Below are positions 23,901-35,900 of a stretch of DNA of 64,000 nt, in pieces (positions within the stretch are counted from its first letter, which is position 1; each line of letters opens with the position of its first letter). This stretch comes from Phylloscopus collybita (Eukaryota; Chordata; Aves; Passeriformes; Phylloscopidae). The stretch covers positions 15,300,501 through 15,364,500 of the forward strand of contig JAJNNQ010000019.1 of the NCBI GenBank assembly GCA_027886175.1. Direction: 5' to 3'. Made by a program: the position numbers and the translations under genes. The notes below the pieces were generated by a model. That model searched no databases and had not been told where the DNA came from. It was given only the letters and a program-made list of their open reading frames with translations.

Positions 23901-26900
23901 CCCAACCCTTCCCTGTATTCCTCAAATCCGAGGGCACTGTTAAATAAGGAAAACTCTTTTCTAGGCTCCCACTCTCGGGAGTTTTTAATCTCCTTCAGCG
24001 AGGCTTGTGCACATCCCGTGTTGGGGAATGTTGCCTGCGCTCCCTGGGGATGCTCCAGGCTCCCTGTGCAGGCAGAGTTATCCCTTCTGGTCCCATCCTT
24101 TTATCAGCCCTGCCCCTCTGCCCCCCAAGCAGGGAATTCTTTCTCTCTCCCTGCTGCAGGGGTTCTGTGCTCTCGGCACGGAGCTGTTCGCAGGGGTTTT
24201 CCCCTCTGTGCTGCTGGGGTGTGGGACGAGAAGCAGAGAATGTGACCCCCGTGACTGATCCGTGCTCTTTAACTGCAGCATAGAATATGCAAAAGCTCTC
24301 GAGTTCATTTAGAAAAGTTGGGGTGTTTACAGGAAAGTGAAAATTGAGCTTGAAAAGTAATTACCCGTCTTTTTTGCTTTCACATTAATGACTATGCAGA
24401 AGAGCTTTTTAAATATGTCCATATGTGGGTTTTAAGCATTCATTCCCCATCAGTATTTCACCTTTTTCCTTAAGTGATTTCTGTACTCCTGCTAACCAGC
24501 AATCATTTTGCCTGAAACTCATTTCCTCATAATAGCAAACCCATCAATCTCTGCTTTTATTAAAGAGGGGAGCAAGCTTGGAAGCCAGAGCACTCCGATT
24601 TGATAAAAGATGTTATGCAAACCATTGATTTCAATTTCCAGCAATATCCACTTCTTCCATTATTAACAACTTGGAATTACTGAGACTGAATAATTAACAC
24701 GTATTCCTGCTTGATGATGGATTATTCCGAAGGCAGAAGCAGCCCAGACGAAATCCCTACTGCACCCCAGTGAGGAATCTGCCTGTTTAAATGTTCCCCA
24801 GGGGAGCAGTGCAACACTGCATGAGGGGAACACTCCCAAAAAGTGATTTTAGAGCAAATGTTCCTCTCAGAGATGTGCCTGTGGGAGCTCCTGCTGGGCT
24901 CTGCTCAGAGCCTGGATGGTGCCTGCTTCCCTCCAGGGATGCCACCAGGATGCCAGCACCATCAGGGCAGGGTTGTCTGGTGCACAGGGTGGGAAATGTG
25001 GATTTTAAACTCTGGAAGGTGAAAACCCCCTCCAGGACAATGTCTGGAGAGATTTGGCTCAGGGCTGCGCTCCTCTGGCGTTTCCAGAGCTTGTTTGGGT
25101 GGGTAAAACTAGACATCTCTGTGTGCCAGAAGTTTCTAATCTTTTTTAGCTTTTCTCCGAATCAGGGGAACTCGGTGAGATAAAGTGTAAAAAGCCCAGG
25201 ATGTTCAGTAAATAAAAAGTGACCCCGGAGTCAGTCAAGGTCAAACAGAGTAGCAGTTCCATTTTTCAATCACCTGAGCAATCTCACAGCATTAATCCTG
25301 GGTGTCCAACACCAGCTCTGCAGGCTGAGAAGAAATTTCCCTGCTGAATTAGTGTCAAGTGTTGCTTTTAATGCCACTTTATCTCCAGCCACACTTGATA
25401 ACAGGAAATAACCCCTTTACACAGGTTCTCACCTGTGCAATGTAAAATCACCCAAGCAGGTGAAGGTTCAGGATGCAGTTTCTTCAGGATATATCATTAA
25501 AAATAGCTTTAGAGGAAAAATAACTCAAAATTTCGTAATAAAAGGCTCATGAGGAATTTACTGCATGCTGGGTGTTACCTTCCTGCTTTGCAAGCTCTGA
25601 AAAAAGGGGAAAAACTAAAACTTTCTTTGAAACAGCAAATTATTTGTAGAAATGCAGATTTAAAATATGGCTGACATTGTGTGTGGGGGTTTTGTGCTAT
25701 TCTTCCTTTTTATTTTCTTCCTCTTCATTAATTGAAAGAAGTTATTCATCTCAGAATAGGGGGAAATTGGGCACTTGGAAAAAAATTTATTTCCTGTCCG
25801 TAACTCTGGAAAAAATTACTGAGTAAAAAAAGAAAAAAAGAAAGAAAAAAAAATAGAAAAGAAAAAAAAGATAAGAGCCAGACTGTTTTGTGTTTTGTAG
25901 CACAGAGTGAAAGGAAGAGAGAAAAAGGCAAAACATTATGTAGATTTCAAAATTCAAGATGTAAAATGCTTGTCTTGAGGAAAGTTTGAACCCATTAGTC
26001 CTTGTCACATCACATCACGAACTGTGGTGACAGACAAAGAGTGATGGGTTCAAACTGAAAAGGGGGAAATTGAGGTTACAGGTACAAAAAAAATCCTTCC
26101 CTGTGAAAGTGGGGAGGTGCTGGGATGGAATTCCCAGAGCAGCTGTGGCTGCCCCATCCCTGGAAGTGCCCAAGGCCAGGTTGGAGCTGCCTGGGACAGT
26201 GGAAGGTGTGGAATGAGATGAGTTTTAAGGTCCCTTCCAACCCAAATAATTTTGTGATTTTATGATACTGAAACCTTGGCAAAAAAATGGAAGAATGACA
26301 GGGGGAAAAAAAAAAGCAAACCAATTTTTTTCTGCATGGAAAACAACAATATTTATTTGCTTGAAAAGAGAATGGAAACATTTTTGTGCAGAGGAAGTGT
26401 CCAAGGCCAGGTTGGATGGGACTTGGAGCAGCCTGGGGCAGTGGAAGGTGTGGAATGAGATGAGTTTTAAGGTTCTTTCCAACCCAAATCATTTTGTAAT
26501 TTTATGACACTAAATCCTTGGGAAAAAAAAAAATTGGAAAAAATGACAGGAAAAAAAAAAAAGCTTCTGCATGGGAAATAATGATATTTGTTTGTGTGAA
26601 AAGAGAATGGAAACATTTTTGTGCTGAGGCTCTGCACAAGCCAACCTCTGTCCTAATTTCAACACCTTATAAATGCTTTTCAGCCTATCAGCTTCTGCCA
26701 CACAATGCTGCCAATACCACCAACACCAATCAGCTGTCATTTTACCCCACATGGTCCTGCTACAATGCATCTTCCACAGTTCTAATTCTCCAAAACACCA
26801 GCTCTGGTTGCAAGGCTGTGGTTTGAAACTTGTTCCCAGTTCAGTTTCTCTCTCAGCAGTGTCTGTCCTGTCCCAGGGCCTTTCTCAGCCAGCACAGCTC

Positions 26901-29900
26901 CTCTCAGGGTTTGCACACAGATGCACAAGGCTGGGTGAGCATTCAGTCAGGCTGTGAGAATCCTCTGCAGATCCTTTTCTCACGTTCCCTTTTGTCTCTC
27001 TGGTTTCCCTGTGCTCCCTGGCAGTTCGAGTGAGGGCTTCGGCATCGCGGAGAAGATCCTGCTGCTCGCCTTCATCTCCGCCGTCATCCTGATGGCCATC
27101 CTGGGCAACCTGCTGGTCATGGTGGCCGTGTGCCGGGACAGGCAGCTCAGGTGAGCCCACTATCCTGCTTTAGGGACAATTTGGAAAGAAACCTCCAAAA
27201 ACGGGGTCCCTCTGGAAGGCAAATCCAAGCAGCTCCTTCCTCAACTGCTCCGGGAGAAAAATCTCCTTAGAGAAAAGTGGAAAAAACTGTTTATTTAACA
27301 AACAAAGTGCCCACAAGCGTAAAAAATGAAAAATGTCCAACAGTAAAACCTGTCTTAGTTTGGAAAGACAGGTGTCTGCCAGGGAAAAGCTGGAGCTTCC
27401 CTTGGAATGGCGAATGTAAACCCCGTCCCTCTGAATTGTTATAATTTTGAATTTAAGGGGTTTTCAGGCAAAGATGTGGGAAAAGTATAACAGTTCTTCA
27501 CTAGGAATATTAAAATAAAAATGTGGTAGTACAAAAAAGCAAACGAAAAAGGAAAAACCCTGACAGAGTCAGAACACGACCTGACACCCTGTTGGTCAGG
27601 GTATTGGGAGCAACCCCATCAAGTCCTCCTGCAGTGCCAGGTGTGGTTCTGGTGGAGCAGAGATGATCCTGGAGCAGGGTGCAGTTTCCTCTGAAGGTGC
27701 AGTGGTGCTGAGATGGGTCTGGATTCCTCTGGGAATGCCGTGCACACAGGCTGCCCTGGGGCTCTGAATCTCAGCTTTGATCCAGCTGGGAATGCTGGGC
27801 TCCTCCCCCTGGGTGGAGCATCTCCCCCTGGGCTGATGGAATTGTATCAGCCCTGCAGTGAGCCTCCATGGCCCATGAACAGCAGATACCCCTGGAGGGA
27901 GGGTGGGTCCTGGAAGAGATAAAGAAAACACCTCTCAAACTGGTTTCAACAGGTGGGAATAGAATACATCTTGCACTGAACCCGAAACAAAACTTCTTGC
28001 TGTTCTGAAGAGAGATGGCAAAATTGAGAGAGTCCCTTCTGTGGGTAGCTCAGCTCTCCCAGTCTTTCACCAGCCCCTCAGGAGGTCCAGGCCCAGGTGG
28101 GCTGCAGGTGTGAGCTCCTGGTGCTCTTCTGGGTTTTCAGTCCAGAGCAGGTTTGAACAGTCCCAAGAGAAAGGAAAAAAAACAATCCAGGGAGCTTCTC
28201 TGCCTCAGCTAGCTAAACTAACTAAAAGCACAGAAGATCTCTGTCTTGCTGTCTGTCCGTGCTGCAGACAGCACAGTCCAGGAGCAGAATGAGGAGTGAG
28301 AGCAGCTTCTGCAAATAAACCCCACGCTGCTTCTTTCTCCCCTTCACTCTCAGAACCAGTCTAAAAGGTGTAGAACTTAATATCCAGCACAGGCAACTGG
28401 GGATACATGCATCATAAAGTCACCCCAGGAGAGCCACTGAGGTGGCCACGGCCACCGTCCTGAGGAGCTGAGGGCAGGAGGTGCCACCAGGGAGGTGCCC
28501 CTGCCTCGCAGACCTGCTTTGCCCTCGGCTCACCCCGCAGCACTGTCATTCCCACCCTCACCTTTTCAGCATTCTCCGGGTGGAAAAGCAGACAAATCAG
28601 TGAACAGCACAGCTAAGCAGCCATTCCCTGGAGAAACAGGTTGACTCCTGCCCCTTTTCCATCCCGGATTTCCCAATGAGCTCATCATCAGCACATAGAG
28701 CAAGGTCTGGCAGCAACTGTGCAGCACCAGCACAACTTAGCAAATGCTGCCCATGATTTGGGGGGTGGTCACAGGCACAATTCCTGTCTCAAGGCTGCTG
28801 CCAACCCTGGGAATTGTCAGCCCAGCCTTAGGAGCAAAGAGAGAGAGATTTAACAGCCTCTATTCATGTGCTGCGTGGGATTTTTAATGGATTTAATTCT
28901 ATTTTATTGTTGTGATTTAAAAAGTACTCTTCAAGTTAAAATTACAGCTTCAGTCTAGATTATTCTCAGTGCTTTCTGGAAGGATTTTCTCCATTTACAA
29001 GTTAAAATAAAATCCTCCTCCTGCACCCCAGAATCTCCAGTGCAAGCTGTGAGGCTGAGCCACATGCAGAGGCCTGTAAGCATCCATTTGCCTCCTCTGG
29101 GTGAGCAGAAAGACGTCCTTAGGCCAGGAAAATGGTGGATATTTAGCTCTAAAAACCAGGAGCAAGCCAGGGGTGACCTTATAGAGTGAGGAGTGTGTCA
29201 GAGAGGAGATTTTAGTGTGATAGAGCAGATTAAACCCAAATTCAAGGAGGAATCTCTGTCCGTGTGTGGAGGCTGCTTGCACTGAATCCACCTTAATTTT
29301 GTGACCTGCCTTGCAGGAAGATCAAGACCAACTATTTCATTGTGTCCCTGGCCTTTGCTGACCTGCTGGTGTCGGTGTTGGTGATGCCCTTTGGAGCCAT
29401 CGAGCTGGTTCAGGACAACTGGATCTATGGAGAGATGTTCTGCCTGGTGCGGACGTCCCTGGACGTGCTGCTCACCACAGCGTCCATCCTGCACCTCTGC
29501 TGCATCTCCCTGGACAGGTACGAGCTGGGGAGGGGCACTGCTGGAAGTCTCTGCTGTGTTCTTGGTTTTCCAGAGCTGCCAGAGGGCAAAGATGGACCTG
29601 CTTGGAACGGCAGAGCAATAAACCTTTCCCAGGGGCTGTTTTTGGAGAGAATCCTGATGGGAGCAGAGAAGTTTGGAATGGGATGAGATCTGTGGTGAGG
29701 GGCTGGGTTGTTCTGTACACAGCTCTGTTGGCAGCACTGGCCAGGTGTGGCTGTGCTCCTTCTCTGAAGTAAAGACACCTCGAATGTGTCCAAAGGTGGG
29801 ACACAGGGAGAGGCATCGTGCACAGGGAGCTGTTCCAGCAGAGATATTCCTGGGACAGGAGGAGAGGGAACGGCCTCAGGCTGGGCCAGGGGAGGCTCAG

Positions 29901-32900
29901 CTTGGACAGCAGCAGGAATTTCCCCATGGAAAGGGTGCTCAGGCCTTGGAAGTGCCCAGGGAGGTTTGGAGTGCCCATCTCTGGAGGTGTCACCTGGATG
30001 TGACACTCAGTGCTCTGAGCTGATGACAAGGTGGGAATGGGCACAGGATGATCTTGAAGGTCTTTTCCAGCCTAAATCCCCTGGGAGATCTTAAAAACTT
30101 TTCTTTGTTTCAAACTTTTCTTGCCACCTAAAAGTAAAACCCAAAGCCCCAAAAACTTGTGGTGAGCAATTCTGTTTGACTGCTCTCTGAAGATTTTCAG
30201 GGTAAATGGCAGAACTTCCATAAGGGTTTTTCACAAGACAAACACTCAATACAAAACATTTTGGCTATTCTGATAATATTTAGAGCTTTTTTTTTCTTCT
30301 TTTTGAGTTCTGTGTGGAGATTTCAATACCTTTAAAAACAGTTACTTAGTACTCCTAACAAGGCCAAAATAACCATAATTATTCTTCTCATTGTGACAGC
30401 TGATATTTAAATACGTGGCATTACAGTATCTTGAGAGTCTGAGTGCAGCCAGACTTCAAAAAAAAGTTGCTTGACCTCTGTATTGATGGGCAGCACTGCT
30501 CTGGGGTGGGAGACAGGGCACCACCACAGGCAGTTTTGTATCCAGAGAGAAGCTGACATCCAACAACCACAGCTCCTGTCCTTATCTGCAAGTTTAGATG
30601 ACTGGAACACAAATGGGAAGCTCATTATCTTCAAACCATTGACAAATTGCCACTCTGAGCCAATTACCAGGAAAGCAGATGTTGGGCACCGTGCTCTGGA
30701 CATGACCTTGCTCTCTGAAATGTTGGAGTTTGATTCTCCAGGCTCTTAATTAGATAAGAGAGGGTTGTGAAGAGAAGGGAAAATGGGATTTCAGCTCCGG
30801 ATCTGCAGCAAGGGGTGAGGAAGCTCCTGTGTGGGGGGCACAGAAAGGAGGTTCCCCCTTTCTCCTGCCCTCCTGGCAACCCCCCCATATCCAGAGCTCC
30901 TGCTGCCTGTCCCCATCTATCCCCAGGAGCCTGGGACAGCCTTGGCTTGGAGTTGATGCTTTAGGGATATCCCCCCACCTCAGCCCTTGGTGTTAAAGGT
31001 TGCTGGCAGAACCTTGAATTTTTCTGGCATTTTTTAGTTGGTTTGGGGTTGGTTTTTTCCACAGTGAGGACTGGTTGAGAACAGCGTGAAGGGGCCAGAA
31101 TAGATGAGGAGAAGGTGGTGGATGACCCCAAAAGGGCAGAGCAGGTGGATGAATGAGAGGTTTTTGTGGAGGGAAGGATGACTCAGCCCAGCATGGATCC
31201 CTCCCTGGGCTGCAGAGGCAGCACTACTTCCTTCCCAGGGTTTAATTCAATTTTTTTAGCTGTTTGCTCTTGTGTTCATTCAGAATTTATGGCAGTGTGC
31301 TGCTTCTGGTTGGTGTTTTTTTCTGTGATCTATTTCCTGCCTTCTGTTTTATTTCAGGGCATGCAGGTGTGAGTTTTAAGGGTTTTTTTAAGAAAACTGG
31401 GTGGTTTACCTAATCCCAAAGTCTCTGTTTGGAAAGTCATTCCCTTCAACATATTCACAAAGTGGTGCTTGAAAAGACTTTTATCAGATAATGTCTTGTA
31501 TCTGTTTCCACTGCTGCCTCTGGAAAGGAAGGAAACAAGCACTGAGGCTTGAATTCTCAAAGGCATTAGAGAAAGTCTGGAGAAGTCACCACATAATAAA
31601 CTGATTTTACTGCTCTCAGACACAGGAAGAAAAGTACTGCAGAGAGCCTCTGTCAGTCTCAGTTGGGAAAGGGATTTTCCAGGGTAGCAAAGGTATCTCA
31701 GGGCTCACTGAATCCAAAGTTTGCTGCCACTGCCTTATGCTTTTTCATCATCTCTTTGATATTCTAATATGTTAGAGAGATTTACCTTTGAAGTATTTAT
31801 TTATTGCATGTTTTATGCATACATGTCCATTCTTTGTGCCAGTGCAATAAAAAAATAATTGCACTGCAGATAAACAGACCCAGAAGCTCTGATGGAGTCT
31901 CCGAGTACAGCAAACCTGTCAGGAGAGGCAATTTTCTCCTCCAATATTTGCAGTCCAATTTGCAATGCAATTACTCCTCAAAGTCTTTTGGGGCGAGAGT
32001 GTGGGGAAAACAACAGAGAAACAAAGAGGTCCTAAATGCCTCTGGGTTTGGATGCACATCTGGCATCTCTTAATGCAGCTGGAGCACCCTCTCCCTGCAC
32101 CCTCCTGGCTGTCCCAGCCTGGGAAGGTTGTGTCCCTGTGGGTGCTCCGTTTGCTGGAGCATTTCAAAAACCAACCCTGAGTGTGTTCTTTGGTCCCAAA
32201 CTGATCCCACACGCAGGCCCAGCCCAAAATCCCCGCTGAACCGGGGCTAAAGCTTGGCAGATACTCCCAGAGAGCGTCAGAGCAGAGCCACAGCTGCTCC
32301 TTGTGCTGTTTGCAAACATTAATTACCACTAATGGACTGTTCAGGCAGCAAACCAGCACAGTCCTGTGGGAGAGGTGATGCTGTAAAGCCTCCCAAGCCC
32401 CATGGTGACACGCTGTGCCAGCAGCTCTGTCCCCGTGCCAGGGCACGGCCCTGAGGGACACCGGGTGGGCCCTGCCCTGCTCCCAGTGCTCCAGCCCAGC
32501 ATTCCATGCTCATCCCCTTCCCCTGGCATCACAGACAGGCACGAGGGACTGACTGGTGCCCAAAGGATGCCCAGGCCATGGCTGGGGGCACGAGGCCTTT
32601 TCCCAGGCTGGGAGGAAGCTGCTGGGCCCAGCTGTCACAGTCGGTATGTGGCAGTCGACATGGACACTGCACTTAAGGCGCTTCACCAAAATCGTCAGGA
32701 GGCTTCAAGCATCAGCACCTTGTTATTCAAAAGTCTCCCAGGCCTTTTCTCCTTGTCTTCTACTAGCAGCTCCACACAGCTCTGTCTCTCTTTCTTCTCC
32801 GTTCTGGCTCGCTCCATCCTGTCCCTAGCACGGCCACCTAACCCTGTCTGTCCTACACACAGCATCTCACCTTTGCTGTCCCTTTGCACCACCTCCTGTC

Positions 32901-35900
32901 CCCAGCTCTTCTCAGCACAGCCAGCAGACTCCAGCTGACCCCTTCCCAGCTCACTCACTCTTTATCACACCCGTGGCTGTGAGGGCAAGGCTGTTCCCAC
33001 TCCAGGATAATTCACACAGCTGTAATATATCGGGGGGAGACTGTCTTCAGCAGCATCTCCTTCTGTCTCCCCACACCCAGCGGTGCCCCTGGAACATCCC
33101 CGGCTGTGCAGGGCCACGGGGAGGTTGTTGGTGGGGAGAATGATTAAATTTTGGGTCACTGTCAGTAATTAATGGTTACAGTGTGATCAAATGCCCCAAA
33201 AGTCCAGCTGGAGTTCTGCCTGGGCTGTGAATTCCCTGTGCCTGTTTCACCTGGAGCTCAGACAGCTGCAGAGGCAGCGCAGGCAGGGGCTGAGCAAGGA
33301 CAGCTGCAGCTGTCCCCGAGGCTGAGAGAGGTGACACCACTCTGGAGCTGTCCCTGCCAGCCAGAAAACCAGCCCAGGGTTTGCAGAATCCAGCTCTGAG
33401 AGCATTAAGGAAAATCCCAGAGCAGATGGCCACAGCATAGGCTGAGGGATGCTCTGTCCTTTATTAATCTCTGCAAACCCTCCAGAAATATTTCATTTAT
33501 TTTGCCACCCTTGCTGCCAGCAACCCTCCACACACCTCAGCCTCACGGGGACCATGGAGGAGCCCTCTCTCATCTCATTTGGCAACATACATTTGTTTGT
33601 GTTCCCTGCTAAATTTATCCAGCTCCAATTAACTGTTCTCTTTAGCATTTTTCTCAGTGTAATTATCTCAACACCAGCAGGCCGTTGTTTTTCTAATAAG
33701 AATTTAATTTTGTTAGATATAATCATTTTAGGACATTTTCTTTTTCTGGACCAACGATGCAGAACTTTGTTTTCTTTGGCAGAACGAGAGCCCAAAGCTT
33801 ATTTGCTCGGTGGAAAAAAGAAAAATAGAAAGAGCTGCTCTTTCCAAAAAAAATGTTCAGATCTGGTTAGACAGAGGCCAGAACCTGTTTTCTCTGAAAT
33901 ATCAGCAACAGTAGTGTTGGATTAATTTCCCACAGGCACAAATAAATTGAAATCGTGGTTCCTTAGGTTCATCACTTGGTCAGGGCTCAGCTGGAGACTC
34001 TGTCCCAGTCTGGATTCTCTGAGGCACAAGGGCAGTGACTTCCCACTGACAGAGGGCTTGGCTCTTGCACCTAACTTTGGGAGAGAGCCAGCAGCACTCG
34101 CAGTTTTCCCATCCTTTTGTCTTCATTTTTTAAGTTTTCTCATTATTTTGTCTTTTTTATTCCAGTTTTCCCATCTTTTGGCTTCTTTTTTCCTAGATGA
34201 TTTAATGGGGGAGCAATATTACTCAGTGTGAGTGCTCAGTGAGCGTTCTGTGTCTCATCCTGGCCCCAGTGATGATCCAGCATATGCTCTGTACATCATT
34301 TTCCATATGCACATGACACCAAATGCTTTGAAGCGTGGGCCAGCCCCAGAGCCAGGCTGTTCATAAGGGTGGGGGTGGATTTGTCTGGCTGTGGTAGCTC
34401 AGGAGCTCTTTGCAGGGTGGTGCCTACAGGCTCACAGCTCCAAGTTGCACTGCAGACCAGGGAGATGCTTTAATTCCTCTCCAAGGGCAAGGAATGATCT
34501 CCTGCAGCTGAGTAATTCTGTTTCTGTTTCTGTAGGCAAGGAAGGAGCAGTGGTGTGGTCAGAGCATCACGGGGCCTGAGGCAGCAGCTGAGCTCCCCAG
34601 GGCAGCTTTTCCACAGCCACAGGACTGAGGAGGTGTTTGGATAAAGAAATAATTTAATAATTTCCTTGCCATGGCCCACAGCTGGACTGTGCTGCTGTCA
34701 GCCAGACCCAGGGTGTGGAACTGCAGGGGTTCCAACCTGGGACCTTCCAGGGCCTGAGGGAAGATGGAAAGAGAGTGTCAGGACAAGGGAATGGCTCCCC
34801 ACTGCCAGAGGACAGGGATGGATGGGATTTGGGAAGGAATTCCTGGCTGGGAGGGTGGGCAGGCCCTGGCACAGGGTGCCCAGAGCAGCTGTGGCTGCCC
34901 CTGGACCCCTGGCAGTGCCCAAGGCCAGGCTGGACAGGGCTGGGAGCAGCCTGGGACAGTGCATGGTGTCCCTGCCCATGGCAGGGGTGAAATTAAATGA
35001 TCTTTCATGTCCCTTCCCTTCCCTGTGATTCTGTCATTCCTGCAGCGGCCAGAAGAGCCATAAGGGCAGAGAAATGATGGATTTCTTCTTTTCAGCCACC
35101 TGTAAAATGTTAGCACTTGATTCATTCCTGTGGCAAATGTCTGCTAAGGAAAAGGAGAGGTGTTATAATAACCTTTGCTTTATTGGAGGAGCTGCAGCTC
35201 CGGGCAGGGATTCCTGTGTTTCCCCTTCAGTGGAGAATGTCATTGCAGAGGAGAGGAGGTTTCACATCAGCTGCTCTGCCCTGGGTAACAGGGAGGTGAA
35301 CATCTGCAAGGAACTTGACTGATAATAGAGAGAATTAATATTTAATTAATGGGCCTGGACGTGGTATTAATCATGTGTATGTATTGCATTTTATGTTCAT
35401 CCATCACGCTGCCACAGCAGCACGTATCAGATATTCCTTGTGAGCCCAGGAAAACAGCTCTGCCTTGAAATGAAGCAGAAACGCAGAGCATGTCTTCATT
35501 CCAGCCTCTGACTAAAACTATTGATAATCTCACAGATATAATTACTTTTCTCCCAGTGAATAAATAGCTGCTTAAAGGCCCAGGCCACCACATTCATCAA
35601 ATCACCAGCTCCTGCAAAAGCTGTGACTTCCAGACCTCCTGGTGGCACTCCCAGCTGTCTGTTATCTGATTCCTTGGATGGAAACCCTGCTGGGCTCTGC
35701 AGAAGTGGGAGCTGTGCTCCTCTGCCTCCCTCCCCATCACACAATTGTCACCCACACCCTGCTCGGGGCACTTTGTCACCCAAAACAGCGACAGGAGGAG
35801 CCCAGCTCGACGGGGGAAGTTCTGGTAGCAGCACCAGCAGAAAGTGAAATAAAATAAAATCTTTTGATGCCAAAGTGGAGGAAAATTGCTGCTGAATCAC

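Larger units (their letters stand above)
14922..27024 (+). other. HTR4: HTR4 intron between first and second coding exons
   Basis: 12.1 kb, GT-AG. It contains the pyrimidine tract at 15700-16372, CR1 fragments near 18.3, 21.6, 22.5 and 26.1-26.5 kb, a 232-bp tandem duplication at 26168-26632 and an antisense LTR at its 3' end. The parts 16380-18280, 18700-21600 and 23000-26080 contain no gene that I can recognise; 23.1-24.8 kb is AT-rich and free of visible repeats. Confidence 0.85.

Noticed and set aside
26954..27024. Using the ATG at 26954 as the HTR4 start
   Set aside because: The codons before 27025 lie in LTR and pyrimidine tract; the 14896 exon supplies a better conserved N-terminus in the right phase.
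27596..27931. Minus-strand ORF related to one at 213-644
   Set aside because: Both lie in copies of the same ERV-like repeat; no recognisable retroviral domain, so not called as a gene.
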